A DNA stretch of 64,000 nt from Ctenosaura bakeri (lineage: Eukaryota; Chordata; Lepidosauria; Squamata; Iguanidae): positions 214,001 to 278,000 of the forward strand of contig CAOLHI010002109.1 of assembly GCA_948474755.1 (NCBI GenBank), given 5' to 3'. Every line of letters begins with the position of its first letter. Position 1 is the first letter of the stretch. Below are positions 21,848 through 33,944 of this stretch, in pieces. The notes beneath the pieces were generated by a model. That model was not told the origin of the DNA, did no database searches, and worked only from the letters and a program-made list of their open reading frames with translations. Both the position numbers and the translations under genes were made by a program.

Positions 21848-21925
21848 CTAGACTCTGGAGCAGCAGAAAAGAAGCTCACTCCATCTTTTACATGACAGCC
21901 CATCAAATATCTGAAGATGGTTATT
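21848..21925 (-). mobile_element. CR1 fragment, old
   Basis: TCTGGAGCAGCAGAAAAGAAGC and CAGCCCATCAAATATCTGAAGATGG match a 75-bp slice of antisense CR1 ORF2 with both ends missing. Confidence 0.7.
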
Positions 21926-22691
21926 TCTTTTTCTTTTTTTTCTTTTTTTTTAACTTTATTTTTATTAAAGTGATAGCAAACAATATTTACAAATAATCAT
22001 TCTTTCTTTTTATAAATAAATAAGAAACAGAATGCAAAGAAATATATACAAATTTATATACCTATATTCCTATCAATTTATATACCTATCCAACATCTAA
22101 TTCTATTTCTATTTCTTCTTCTTCTAAAAATATATACAAATGTATAGTTTCAACTTCCTTTTTTCTTTCTTCTAGTTTTATTACTCATTTATTTTTCCAA
22201 GCTTCTACTGATTATTTCCCTTTTTATGTGACTTGCCATATAATTTTGAAAATAAATTTTTCAATGCCCTTTTCCCATGTCTTTGCTTATTTTCATTCTT
22301 TTCATGTTTCTTTCTGAATCACCCATTTTCATTGCACGTATTCTTTAATTGCTATCAGTTCTTCCCTATTTTTCCCTCTTGTTTCACCCTTAAGTGCCAT
22401 TGTCAAATCATCCATCATGATCATTTCTGATCGTTTAACATCCTATTCCTCGATATCAGGTATATGTTCACACTTCCAGTACTTTGCATAAATAATCCTT
22501 GCATTTGATACCATATACAGTATTATTCTCCAATATCTAATATGCTCTTTTTCTATTTGATGCAACATATTTAAAAGAAGTATTTCAGGGTGCAAATGGG
22601 TATTTCATCACCCTTCTCTCTTCCAGGCAAAACACATCCATCTCCTATAACCATTCCTTAAAGGCCTTATTCCCAAACCTTAATCATGTTA
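21926..22691 (-). other. T-rich stretch, possible antisense LINE 3'UTR
   Basis: It starts with a long T run followed by AACTTTATTTTTATTAAAGTG and continues very AT-rich. Similar openings occur near 33285 and 52383. This pattern fits the antisense poly(A) end of an L1-type LINE but no coding block is visible to prove it. Confidence 0.35.
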
Positions 22692-22877
22692 GGACATTTC
22701 TGCACTAGATTGTTATAGTGCTATGATTCCACTTTCAACATCCTATGGCATCTTGGGATTTGCAGTTTAGGGAGGGGCCCTAAAGGCCAGCCCCTCCCTA
22801 AACTGCAAATCCCAGGATGCCATAGGATGTTGAAAGTGGAATAATACCTCTATAACAGTCCAGTGTGGAAATGGCAT
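22692..22877. mobile_element. Palindromic MITE (family M), copy 9
   Basis: Ends ACATTTCTGCACTAGATTG and CAGTCCAGTGTGGAAATGGC; arms TTCCACTTTCAACATCCTATGG / CATAGGATGTTGAAAGTGGAA are almost perfectly paired around a centre of about 25 bp. Confidence 0.9.
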
Positions 22878-22934
22878 CAATTTCCAAGGTTGCAACCCAA
22901 TGCGCAAACCTCTACCCCATGCCGGTTCTCAACT

Positions 22935-23185
22935 TAGGGAGCTGGATATCTGTAGTATAGAAATGAGAAGACTAAGAGGTAACATGATAGCCATTTTTTA
23001 AATATCTGAAGGAATGTTGTGTAGAAGAAGCAACCAGCTTGTCTCCTGTTGCTCCGGAGATTAGAACATGAACCAAAGGATTCACATCGGGAGAAAAGCA
23101 ATTCCATTTAAACATTGCAAAGAAAGTCTTGACTGTTGGACGACGTCCTTCATGAGTGTGTTAGTTGTGCATCTTTAGTTGTGTG
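22935..23185 (+). mobile_element. CR1 fragment, old
   Basis: Block order AACTTAGGGAGCTGG, GATAGCCATTTTTTAAATA, CAGCTTGTCTCCTGTTGCTCCGGAG follows CR1 ORF2 but is highly diverged, with frame breaks. No octamer tail remains. Confidence 0.65.
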
Positions 23186-23679
23186 TTCCTCTTTGACAAG
23201 GGGCTGGACCCTTGAAGCCGCTCTGAACTCTATGAATCTCGCCGATTTGGTGAGGCTGTTCTAGCTGGGACGAACCAGCGGGATCCAGGCCTAAAATGGG
23301 GAAGCCTTTTGTCAATCCTGGCTCAGAAGGTCCCTGTTCTAAATCACCACTGAGCGTGGACACCACGTTTCCGAGCTGCTTTGCATTTCAATGAGGCAGG
23401 TGTGGGATGACACACTCCGGCAACAGCTTCATCGGCAAATTAACCGGCACTAAAATGTTTAATTGACCGACAGTCCTCTATTTTAAGTCCAGCTCGCTGA
23501 GAACATTTTGTCTGCTTGAATTAACTTTCCTTTCTTTCCTTTCCTATCCTAAAAAGAATAGTCTCGCATTCAGGCAGGAAATGAAGAATCAGTAATCCCC
23601 CCTGTGCCACCTTTCTCAGTCTTCACAGATAATGCAGCCCATAAAATCCCATGCCAACATCAGAAATAATACATTGATG
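23186..23679. other. No gene seen
   Basis: 23245-23300 (GACGAACCAGCGGGATCCAGGCC) shares words with 32495-32600 and 50455-50565. The rest (23390-23560) looks unique. Confidence 0.4.
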
Positions 23680-23962
23680 GTGGAACTAGAGAATATCTGT
23701 ATGCTTCCAAGTGTCTCCATGTGGCAGGAAGGATGCTTCAGCAGTTTGCTTTTGCCTGAGTCTGCTTGGAAAGACAAGGGTCTTTCTGCTGAGTTACTAG
23801 AATGCAAAATACTTTTGCACTTTGAATGCAGTTTGCAGCAAATGACGTAAAGGGAGTGCAAAGGGGCAAAGCGGAAGGAGGAGGATAAAAAACTGAGACA
23901 TTTTTAAAGCATCTGAAAAATTAGGATGACAAGGGATTGATTGGTACTGTCTCAGGCAAATT
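23680..23962 (+). repeat. Unclassified interspersed repeat R1, copy 1
   Basis: It shares ordered blocks with 30085-30295, 35113-35262 (antisense) and 60722-61225: CAGTTTGCTTTTGCCTGAG, TTTGCAGCAAATGACGTAA, a GGAAGGAGGAGGATAAAAAAC purine block and ACATTTTTAAAGCATCTGAAAAA. No ORF. A CR1 follows immediately. Confidence 0.6.
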
Positions 23963-24505
23963 GAATCATAGAATCATAGAAATGTAGAGTTGGAAGAGAC
24001 CCCAGGGGCCATCCAGTCCAACCCCCTGCCATGCAGGAACACCCTCAAAGCACTCCCGACAGATGGCCATCCAGCCTCTGCTTAAAAACCTCCAAGGAAG
24101 GAGACTCCACTACACTCGGAGGCAGCAGATTCCACTGCCGGACAGCCCTGACTGTCAGGAAGTTCTTCCTGAGGTTCAGGTGGAATCTCCTTCCCTGCAG
24201 CTTGAATCCATTGCTCCTTGTCCTGGTCTCTGAAGCAGCAGAAAACAAGCCTTCTCCCTCCTCTATGTGGCATCCCTTCAAGTATTTAAACATGGCTATC
24301 ATGTCCCCTCCTAACCTTCTCTTCTGCAGACTAAACATCCCCAGCTCTCTAAGTCTATCCTCAGAGGGCTTCATGGCTTCCAGGCCCCTCACCATTTTGG
24401 TCGCCCTCCTCTGGACTTGCTCCAGCTTGACCATGTCCTTCTTGAATTGGGGTGCCCAGAACTGGACACAGGATTCAAGATGGGGTCTAACCAAAGCAGA
24501 TTGGG
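23963..24505 (-). mobile_element. CR1 LINE 3' end, long open frame
   Basis: Antisense octamer tail, 3'UTR, then a minus-strand ORF2 remnant of about 149 open codons from [20 protein letters not shown] through the terminal [12 protein letters not shown]. No stop or frameshift is visible, so a young copy. 5'-truncated at CTAACCAAAGCAGATTGG. Confidence 0.93.
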
Positions 24506-25199
24506 ACAGCTGGGAGGTAATGTATGCTGGAATTAACTTCTCTCAGAGGTGTTACAGCTTTATGATGTACAGGGTAGCTCTAAGTTTAAGGAACTGAGCT
24601 TAGATGCTTCAAAAGCTTTATTCAGGAACATCAAAGAAACAACGGCATACCTAGGTGTTGCCTAGACTAAAGAAGCATTGGATTTGCAATGCCCCATAAA
24701 CTGTAACATGTCAAATTAGGCTATGCTAACATCCCATTTGATGGCTACCAACAACAACTCCTTTCACTGGCTATTTCATCCCCCTCCTATTTTCTCATTT
24801 AGCTTGCCAATAATTTGACCTTGCAGCCAAGTCTGTCTGCCTGCACCCGTACTCTTATCACAGTTCATTACAGTAACATTCCTGTGTTCCCAGCACATCA
24901 CTCTCCAGCTGATCCCCTCATCCCCTCATAGTGGTGGAAAAACCCACAAAGCATCAAAACAAAGCAACTATCTAAAACCATGGCAGGGAGACCAAAACTG
25001 AACCGGCAAGTTTCCTTTAGATCCATGTTTTGTTTGTTTGTTTGGCCTACCCTGCACTGTTGACTGGGGACTGTGACAGTTGGCTTGTGGTGGTGTCTCT
25101 AATAGATGGTCACTCGGCAAGCAGTGAGAGGGAGGAATTTGATGGACATCTATGGCACCCATTTGGTGAAGGGAAGGGCTCTGAAATGGCCTCTTCAGG
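24506..25199. other. No gene seen
   Basis: Unique-looking sequence; a short (TTTG)n near 25030-25042. No supported gene. Confidence 0.4.
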
Positions 25200-25568
25200 T
25201 CATAGAATCATAGAGATGGAAAAGACCCCAGGGGCCATCGAGTCCAACCCCCTGCAATGCAGGAACACCCATCAAAGCATTCCCAACAGATGGCCATCCA
25301 GCCTCTGATTAAAAACCTCCAAAGAAGAAGGAGACTCCACCACACTCCATTGAGGCAGCAGCGTATTCCACTGCTGGACAGCTCTGACCATCAGGAAGTT
25401 CTTCCTGAGGTTCAGGTGGCATCTCCTTTCCTGCAGCTTGAATCCGTTGCTCCTTGTCCTGGTCTCTGGAGCAGCAGAAAACAAGCCCTCTCCTTCTTCT
25501 ACATGGCATCCCTTCAAATATTTAAACATGGCTATCATGTCCCCTCTTAACCTTCTCTTCTGCAGACT
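25200..25568 (-). mobile_element. CR1 LINE 3' end, middle-aged
   Basis: Only one tail octamer remains (CATAGAATCATAGAGATGG). The ORF2 remnant differs from the young set by several insertions (for example an extra AGC/GTA near 25360). 5'-truncated after CTTCTCTTCTGCAGACTT. Confidence 0.9.
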
Positions 25569-26811
25569 TCATCCAACTAGAGGGCTGGGGAAAGGGACTT
25601 CTTTTGGGGCTGGCTGAGCCCTCACTTTAATTCATGCAACTTGGGGGAGGGCTTCTCTGGTTGTCCTTCCAGTAGCAGGACAGCCACACAGCAAGCCAGC
25701 TTTCGGATTCCCCTTGGGGCTCAGGTATCTTATCCCAAGGAAATTGGGGTCTGAGAGACCGGCTCAGCTGCTCCCATGCATGGTGCTCACCTCTTTTGCA
25801 GTTTACAAGGGTTCAAAGGTTAAACAGGCTTATAGTTGAAGTCAAACGACCCAGTTTTACACTGTTGTTTGTTTCCGATCTTATTATTCCCATAGTTAGT
25901 CAGCAAAAACCGTGGCACCCTTTGCAGCTACTCCTTGCAAAGTCTCTCAGCCAGCATGGCAATAACCCTGGTGGCTATAAATTTTGGCAGCCTTTTTCTA
26001 GACTATGACTGTGATCATGTCGTCGTACTGGCTTGGAGGACTCTGGGAGCTGCAATCCAAGCTTTGGATCCTGCCCAGATACCTTCAGCTCCACCGCTCT
26101 GCAAATGTAACATTTCTTTGCCAGCCACCTCTTCAGTGCCCAGGCTTGGCATTCCAACCCTAGACTCTCTCCTACGTTAAAATCGAAAAGACATTGATTG
26201 TCCAGCTGGAGTGTGAAATATCAGCCGGGTGGAAAAGTCATAGGTCACCCCCTTCCTCCCTTGCCTGCCTCGAGCCATCCAGTAAGCTTCTTCCATGCAT
26301 AACAAGCAAGTGTCTCTCTTTCTTTAGCAGTATCTCACCTCTTCAGGAAAGTGCCATGATTCACCTTCCTATCTGCTCAGCCGTTCTTGAAAGAAACACC
26401 GGCGGTTACCCTGACAACTGCCTTATCCCCATCACTTGATGAGCACTGGAGCCTTGGTTGGGAGGTTGCTTTTTTCCCCTTCCTTCTTTCCAACACATCC
26501 AAGAGCACTAACACAGAAGGGAACATGGCTTACATCTTGGAAGTGGACTTATGGGTGGGAAAAAGATTCGAGCGGTTTCAGGGTCACTGCAATGTCACTA
26601 AATATGGCTATCCATTGCACAGTGGTGGAATCATTCATGCACCATGACCCAATATGCTATGGGCACCAATGTGCATTGGGCCACTCCCCAATGCATGTCT
26701 GCATGCTGGCTAGGAAGTGCTGGAGTGCAACAGGAGTGCTCAATGCACACCAAGCATGTGCATCAAAAGTGCCTGACACCTATTGGAGCACTCTGGCTCG
26801 CACAATGATAT
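25569..26811. other. No gene seen
   Basis: Unique-looking. 26594-26800 is rich in CATGCAC/TGCAC words, possibly a decayed repeat like that at 39480-39700. No supported gene. Confidence 0.4.
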
Positions 26812-27184
26812 AGAATCATAGAATCATAGAAATTCAGAGTTGGAAGAGACCACACAGGCCATCCAGTTCAACCCCCTGCCATGCAGGAACACCCTCAAAT
26901 CAATCCCGTCAGATGGCCATCAAGCCTCTGCTTAAAAACCTCCAAAGAAGGAGACTCCACTACACTCCGAGGCAACAGATTCCACTGCGGGACAGCCCTG
27001 ACTGTCAGGAAGTTCTTCCTGAGGTTCAGGTGGAATCTCCTTTCCTGCAGCTTGAATCCATTGCTCCTTGTCCTGGTCTCTGGAGCAGCAGAAAACAAGT
27101 CCCCTCCTTCCTCTACTTGGCATCCCTTCAAATATTTAAACATGGCTATCATGTCCCCTCTTAACCTCCTCTTCTGCAGACTAA
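26812..27184 (-). mobile_element. CR1 LINE 3' end, young
   Basis: Two tail octamers, 3'UTR, then about 95 open ORF2 codons from [20 protein letters not shown] to [12 protein letters not shown]. 5'-truncated after CTCCTCTTCTGCAGACTAA. Confidence 0.92.
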
Positions 27185-28792
27185 TATGCATCATCACAAT
27201 TCACTAACATGGTTTTGTTGCACCTCTGCAATGCAGCTAAGGATTCACAGAGTTTTGCAGCGTAGACCATGATGCAGAATCACAGCCAATTTCTCTTCCA
27301 TGTCGTTGCTTAGATTTGATCAGCTCTGCTCAACTCTGGGATTCAGAAAGAATCTTGCCCAAGACTGGTAGCCTAATCAGGGAAAAGTGGAAGGAAGAGG
27401 AGGACCAAAGGTAGGTTTTTAAAGGGCTACATGGTCTGATCAGGGCTGCTAAGAGGGAAAGTCACCCTGGAAAAGAAGCATTTGAGGTCAAGGGGCAGGG
27501 GTTGGAAAAACTTGCAAATAACCAAATCTGTGAAAATGAAACTTACAAATGTGGAGCTCCAGCTATGTATGGCTCTCCTCTTCCCTGTTTTGCATATTAA
27601 CAACTTTGTGAGGTAGGCCAGGGAGAGGGGGACAGGGAGAAATTGTCTGGACTCATGTCACCGAGTGAATTTCAAAGGTTTACCTCCAAAGTCCAAAATT
27701 CCACCCATTTTGCCACTTGTTGTAATGAAGGAAGAGAAATATTTCACAACCCTCCTTCATACTTTCACTCCCAGCTGTGGGTTTGCTCTACCCTGTGTTC
27801 AGCTCCTCCTCAATTCCAGTTTTCTAGGGTGATTTCTAAAGTCCCAGAGGGGAATTACTAAGCCTGCCACAAATTTCCATTTTGTGCCTCTCACTCCACC
27901 TCTTTCATCCCCGGTGCATTGCTAAAGCACTTCAAAAAACAAAAAAACAAACCTGATCTCAAGGTAATTGTTTGCCTGATTGCATCATTATTCTTTTTGT
28001 GTGGTGTTTCTACTCACGCACACCTGCACGCACTGTATAGTTGTGATATAATGATATGCATATGGCCACATAAAAGCTTGTCCCCCCCCCGTATTTCTGT
28101 TCATTCCGTCATGGATGTCTGTCACACGATTCATGTGTTTAACTCAGCTGCATCAAGATTTTATTTTCTGACATGATGATCAAGGTGCAGAAGAACAGTG
28201 ATAATATTAAGCATGTTCAGGGACAAACAAAGCGCAGGAAAATGAAAAGGACGCTAAATTGCAAAATTTGCTCAGGGCAAAATTTGGGAAGGGAACAATA
28301 CAGAATGTAGAGTGCGTGCATTTTGCATGGGAAGCACACAGAGGCCATTTGAAGCTCCTAAAAGGGGAATGGAGGGGAATGGAAGTAGTAGAATTTGGAG
28401 ACATGTTTAGCCACCCGATCCCTTCCAATGCCATGACTTGAAAGCTTTTGGATTTTAGAGCCAGGGATGACACAATGCGCAACCAGCAACATCAGTCCCG
28501 GAGAAGACTGGGGGTAAAGCAGAGATCACAAGAAGAGTTCCTTGGCTTTGGGAATCCTCGTGGCTGCCCGCACTAGAGCTTTTGTATATGGCACGCGTTT
28601 CAGATTTTGCCTCAGGTGGCAAAGCATTTCCAGCTGTTGGCAGGTTTGTTCAACTCGATGTGGCTTGCTAACAAAATGGACAATTTTATTTGCTCTTGTA
28701 CCTGCCACGTTGCATGGACGCAACTCTTTTTAAAATCCAGTTAGCAATGCCAACACACACACATACACACATGGCATCAGTTTGGCTTCTCA
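27185..28792. other. No gene seen; repeat-poor
   Basis: About 1.6 kb without any family I recognise and no long frame with a domain. A C run lies at 28082-28090. A reasonable place to look for conserved non-coding sequence. Confidence 0.4.
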
Positions 28793-28985
28793 TAGAATTA
28801 CAGAGTCATAGAGTTGGAAAAGACTCCAAAGGCCATCCAGTCCAACCCCTTCCTGCTTTGCAAGAAGGTACCATCAAAGCATTCCCAACCGATGGCCATC
28901 CAGCCTCGGTTCAAAAACCTCCAAAGAAAAAGACTCCACCACACTCCATGGAGGCAGCAGCAGATTCCACTGGATTCCACTGTCC
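28793..28985 (-). mobile_element. CR1 LINE, short 3' end
   Basis: Diverged tail (CATAGAATTACAGAGTCATAG), 3'UTR with GGCCATCCAGTCCAACCCC and the last roughly 25 ORF2 codons. Ends in a duplicated GGATTCCACTG. Confidence 0.85.
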
Positions 28986-30084
28986 AATATTTACATCTAG
29001 ATGACAGCTGGAATTCAGCATAGGAATTGCATCTTCATAAATGGCCTTCTGCAAAAGGAAATTGAATTGAGTAGTTTTGCAATGTGCTTGCATCCACTTA
29101 GTGAAATTTAAATATTTAAATCTTGAGTTCAGTCTTCAGGGTCCCTGGCAACAACTTATATTAGCAGGGGTCCCCGGAAAAGAAAAGGTTAAGAAGCACT
29201 GCTCAAGATTTTTAAAACTGATTTTATTGCTTGGGTTATTAGTTTTTTAGCTTGTTGTCGACGGCTTGGAAATTCACTTTTCCACCCAGCATGGAAGCCA
29301 GATTTTCAATCTTAACACAAAGAACACAAATACAGAGAAGACGGAGGAGTTGTGGATGACATTCCTGCCACACGAGATCTCTGCTCAGATCAATTTATGC
29401 TGAATTTCCTTTCTGTGGCAGAGAAAGCACCAACCAGCCAAATATTTAATGGAGAAACCATCTCTAGCTGTTGCTGCTGCTTCTTCTTTTTCTTAAAAAA
29501 AAACCCACAGAAGAGGTGGCATTAGGAGTTTTCCCTGCTAATAACCAAAAAAACCCTGACCGGAGACAGATACTGAGCAATTAATCGCTCATTGCTACAT
29601 GTATAATGCATCACTGAAACCTAGCTGTTGAAAGGAATGCTAATTGACCATTAAAATTTTTTGGTCTGTTTTAGAAAATACGGACCACAGACCTTCTCTT
29701 ATGGCATGATCCAACTACAGTAAACTGTCCCTGGTGCAATTTTGGAGATACGCAGCCTGGTGGAGTCTGAGCATCTCCCAAATTCACCTTGGCCAAGACC
29801 CTAGGAACTTTCCCCGGTCACATGGGATGGTTACCTGGGTACAGAAGGTATTTATGAGCATGCATTTTAATGGATAGGTAGAGGAAATGGGGAGGCTTTA
29901 AGTAAGAAATTTGGCCAAAATTCACCTTGCCATCCAACATTTCATGGATGAAAACCAGAAAATGTGTGGCCAAACAACATCAGAGTATGGTCAATTTGGC
30001 AAAAAAATATTAATGGAGAAGGACAGACAAGCCTGAGACTACAGGAAGGGGCAAGATTCTCCCTCTCTTTTCCTTTCCTTTCTT
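28986..30084. other. No gene seen; repeat-poor
   Basis: Unique-looking, AT-moderate sequence. No supported feature. Confidence 0.4.
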
Positions 30085-30295
30085 TTCTTTTGTTCTCCTC
30101 CCCTCTCCTTCCCCCTGCTGCATGCAAATTCCTATTGCATTTTGCAGCAATTGAAGTAAGCTGAACACAAAGGAGGAAAGTGGGAGAGGAAGAGGGAAAC
30201 TGGGACATTTTAAAAGCAGCTGAAAAAGTAGGACAGCAGAGGATTAATCAGGAATGCCCATGCCAATTTGGAAGAGTTGAAGGGTATGCAAGATG
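30085..30295 (+). repeat. Unclassified interspersed repeat R1, copy 2
   Basis: TTTTGCAGCAATTGAAGTAAGCTGA, GAGGAAAGTGGGAGAGGAAG, GGGACATTTTAAAAGCAGCTGAAAAA and GGATTAATCAGGA match the other R1 copies in order. Confidence 0.65.
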
Positions 30296-30600
30296 TGACA
30301 TCAGGATTGCATAGCATAACTATTCATATGTGGGGTTGCACACTGACGGTGCTATGGGACCCTTGTGCTGAACTTCACCATTGTGCATTCAGTTGTACAT
30401 ATGCCCCAAGGACATATGTCCATCCGTGCACAGTGGCACTGCAAGTGCAGTTCTGCTTCTACAAACTTGAGCTGGATGTGGGTGCACACAAACATCCAGC
30501 CACTTCCACAGGAAAACCTATACCTGCATAAGAGAACAACAGGATTCTGGCTGGTATCTGAATTTCTTCCTGGAGGCTTGGAATCACTTAGTTCCACTGG
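30296..30600. other. Possible decayed repeat, no gene
   Basis: CATATG and GTGCAC-rich words (GGACATATGTCCATCCGTGC) suggest a decayed palindromic repeat; not classifiable. Confidence 0.3.
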
Positions 30601-32074
30601 AAAAGGGCAACTGATCCATTAGGAGTCCCCATAGATTCCTTAAAACGAAACAAAGCTGGTCAGGGCTCTCTGTATGCAGAGTTCATGACAGCTTTTCTTT
30701 ACCCAATGGAGGGATCCAACACATACGGACTCAGATCTTGGGTCTAGATACCTCTGTGCTGTCTGTACCAGCTCAAGTACCCCTTTTCTTTTCTTCCTGT
30801 TCCTTCCAGCTTGTAGGCTGCTGAGGAAGGGATAGATCATTATTACTAAGGCCTGGCATGGTTGCATTGGTATTTGGAATTTTTGGAATTTTGAAGAAAT
30901 AGAAGGGGGTGCTGGGATTGGCCTCAGGGTAAGAAGGAGGAATCTCAGAGTAAGAGCACTGCTTTGAAAGTGTGTGCACGCTCTGCTTCGAGCTACGTTG
31001 GGGCAGCTGCAGGTAACTCCTCAGGCAACTTCCCTCCTTCCCCTCTCAAAGTTTCCAGACTTTTCTTTTCTTTTTTTGCAAAGCTGTTAAAATCGGGGCT
31101 TGGTTCTGAGCTAGCAACTTCTTCCTACACTTGCCTTCGTCTCTGTAGGAGTCACATTATTATTTGTTTTATTAACATGTATTAGTACACACACATTCCC
31201 CGCTCACGGTTGCTTGGCTCTGGAGAGATAAAACATTTCCTGGGCGTCCAAATCCGTGCAGGTTAAGAAGCCTTGCAGCAACCTAACAATTCCTAACGCA
31301 AAGTTAATGGATTCATTTATTCTGCCAGCATCTCTCTCTCTCCCTCTCCCTCCCTCCCTCCCTCTCTCTCTCTCTCTCTCTCTCTTTCTGCTGGAACATT
31401 ATGAATCACTCCTAGGGAAGGCTGAATGGCAAGCGGCATATCCACCATTCCTGCTCTGAATTCACAGCTCTGTAATCAGGCAGCTCTCCTTGCCGGTGCG
31501 AACAAGACCCTGCTTTACAGGATTATTACATCCTCATTCAAAATATTTGCTACGGATCCAATGACATAATCGCATCGATCTGATAGTTGACATGGTTACC
31601 TAAGAGCAGCCTACAGGGAAAGGGAGGGAAGCTAAAATCGCAGGAGGCAAAAAGCAAAAGCCGCACTCGACTGGCAGCTCCAATAATTCTTTCCCGTGGC
31701 ACACAGCGCTTGCATTCTCTGCCTTAGAGAAGGGCTTTGTTCCTGGAGAAATTCAGCTGCAGGGCTTCAAGCCATCCAGTTCTCCATTCAGTTCACCACC
31801 TGCAGCCTTTCCTGGTTAGTGATAATCTAGAACACAGCTCCCTCTCCTCTAATAACATCCAGGATGGACTGCTATCACCTGCCATATAAGGTCTGCCGTT
31901 GAAGACTGTTTGCAAAGTGCCGTTGGTACAAAATGCACCCAAAAAGCAAAGAGACTCTATCTTAAAAAAAGGGAGACTCTATCAAAATATTATTATCTTT
32001 ACTTTAAGATGGGTCAGGCGGTGGAATAGTAGATTGCCTTGGACTCATGTTTAGCAGTCAGCTCTAGTGCCTCC
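30601..32074. other. No gene seen; contains (CT)n
   Basis: 31328-31387 is a (CT)n / (CTCC)n tract. 31480-31640 is unique. No supported gene. Confidence 0.45.
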
Positions 32075-32167
32075 CCAAGCCACCTATCCCTGGATTCCAC
32101 GGGACAGAAGCATGGCAGTTAAAGTGGAATCATCATGCTATAATCGTGTAGTGTGGAAGGGCTCCGA
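32075..32167. mobile_element. MITE (family M related), right half
   Basis: CCTGGATTCCACGGGACAGAAG, then AAAGTGGAATCATCATGCTA and GTGTAGTGTGGAAGGGC form a right arm and terminus; the left half is missing. A SINE begins 14 bp later. Confidence 0.65.
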
Positions 32168-32180
32168 AGCAAAGATAGTG

Positions 32181-32402
32181 CCGCCCTGGTGGCGCAGTGG
32201 TTAAATGCCAGTACTTCAGCCACAACGTTGTGAGTTCAATCCTGCCGGGCTCCAGGTTGACTCAGCCTTCCATCCTTGCATAGGTTGGTAAAATGAATAA
32301 CCAGCATGTTGAGGGCAATTAGCTAAAAAAACCACATTGTAAACTGCTTTGGGAGTGCTTTGCACCGATAAGTGGTATAGAAATGTAACTGCTAACTGCT
32401 AA
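32181..32402 (+). mobile_element. tRNA-derived SINE (GCCCTGGTGGCGCAG family)
   Basis: A-box-like TGGCGCAGTGG and B-box-like GAGTTCAATCC lie about 40 bp apart in the head, then CTCCAGGTTGACTCAGCC, GTTGGTAAAATGAATAACC and the 3' end GATAAGTGGTATAGAAATG, which resembles an L2-type LINE tail. Confidence 0.9.
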
Positions 32403-32955
32403 CACCACTCCCCATGGTTTCCTAATGGGGCTTCTTGGCATTGTGAAAAGGGAATTCGCCTAAACTAGCAATTTTTCTTCATCTGATTGACCAGAATTCA
32501 ATCCAGCTTAGACCCCTTGAATCAAGGGGATGACTCACCATTCAGCAAGCAATTAAATGGGTCCCCTATAGCTGGAATGAGCCAATAGGATCCAGGCCTT
32601 TATGTTCTTTTTTTTTTGGAATGGGAGGGAAGGACCTTGTCCTCAAACAGAGGCCCATTTGCAGCTCCCAATTAGCTCCGAAGATGCTGCCGAGGATGCT
32701 TTAGCACTAATGGATGCTCAAGTGTGACAACAATGCCCCATTGGCTGGGATGAGCCGAGGCCTGTGTATTTAGCCGCTAGAGACAAGGCGCCACAATAGA
32801 TGTTAATTGCCTTAACATCTGCTCCGGAGCTTGCCCTCCCGTTGTGATCGCACCCATTTCGGGCCATTAAAAAAGACGCAGGCATTCCTGCCGCTCCCTA
32901 ATGGCGTTTCTCGGGGTCACCTGGGCCAGAGCATCCTCCTCGGGGCAATTTTGGC
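32403..32955. other. Unclassified repeat words, no gene
   Basis: 32495-32600 (with the perfect palindrome CCCCTTGAATCAAGGGG at 32513-32529, then GGATCCAGGCC) shares words with 23245-23300 and 50455-50565. 32600-32950 looks unique. Confidence 0.4.
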
Positions 32956-33152
32956 TGGCTGGCAAATGCACACAAATATACACAATAGGACTATTACGCT
33001 AATAGTAATAGGAGGAGGAGACTGGCATATATATTCTCCACTCCACTTCCAATTCACTATTCCTCTGAAGATGCCAGCCACAGATGCAGGCGAAACATCA
33101 GGAGAAAATACAACGAGAACACGGTCTCAAAGCCCAAAAAACCCACAAGCAC
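32956..33152 (+). mobile_element. Penelope-like element 3' region (tentative)
   Basis: CCTCTGAAGATGCCAGCCAC, GATGCAGGCGAAACATCAGG and the downstream AACACGGTCTCAAAGCCC form a block I know as a widespread squamate interspersed repeat, probably from a Penelope-like element. CTGAAGA (33065-33071) and GAAAC (33092-33096) match a hammerhead-ribozyme core pattern. No coding part is present. Confidence 0.4.
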
Positions 33153-33284
33153 TAATGAGAAGTCTTCCTGGACCACAGCCCTGGGAGCGTTAGCTGCGGA
33201 TTCACTTTGCAAAAGCACCGTTTTCTGCTACGAGGCCTGGAAATGGGGCTTCCTTCCACCCAGTCTCTGTGATATATTAAATTT

Positions 33285-33944
33285 CTTTTTTTTTTAAAAT
33301 AATTTTTAAAATCAAAATTAACTACATGCAACAAAACAAATACAGAACACGACAAAAGTAGTCTTCCCACATATTGAGGTTGCCACGTAGGACCAACAGA
33401 GATCAATGCAAACCTTCCAAAAAGCCAGAAAGAGACAAAAGGAAAAATAAAGTAAAATATGAACTTTTAAAACATCTTATTGCATTCTCTTTTTTAAAAA
33501 ATTATCCCTGTAAACTGAGACAGCAGACAAAAGATAGCAAAAGGATTGTCTCTCTCACTTCCCAAAAGTATCAGCATCAAAAAGGGTTTCTAAATAAGAG
33601 CATAAAATGTGCCACGTACTATCTGCCTTTCTGTTATACACACATATTTTACGAGAATGCAATGAAATAACCTAATTATCAAATTAGCATCATTTTCCTC
33701 ACTACAGCGAAACCAGAAGTTAATCCAAATACCGATGACCGAAACTCTTATAAACAGTGAATTGTCAGAATTGATTATACTTCATTTATAAAAACTCCTT
33801 GAATGGTCCCCAATCTTTACAGAATTTGCTATTCCCTTTGCAATATGGTTCATTTCTGTCCGTGGGAATACCTGGCATCTCTATTAAGCAGATTTGGCAG
33901 GAAGAGTTCCATTTAATCCTTTTCCAGCTGCTTTTAAGGTGTCC
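33285..33944. other. AT-rich stretch, possible antisense LINE end
   Basis: A T run (33283-33295), then AAAATAATTTTTAAAATC and AT-rich sequence; resembles the opening of 21926-22691. No coding evidence. Confidence 0.35.

Noticed and set aside
32181..32260. tRNA gene
   Set aside because: A- and B-box-like words are present but the cloverleaf is not, and the same head occurs in five copies with a LINE-like tail; these are SINEs.
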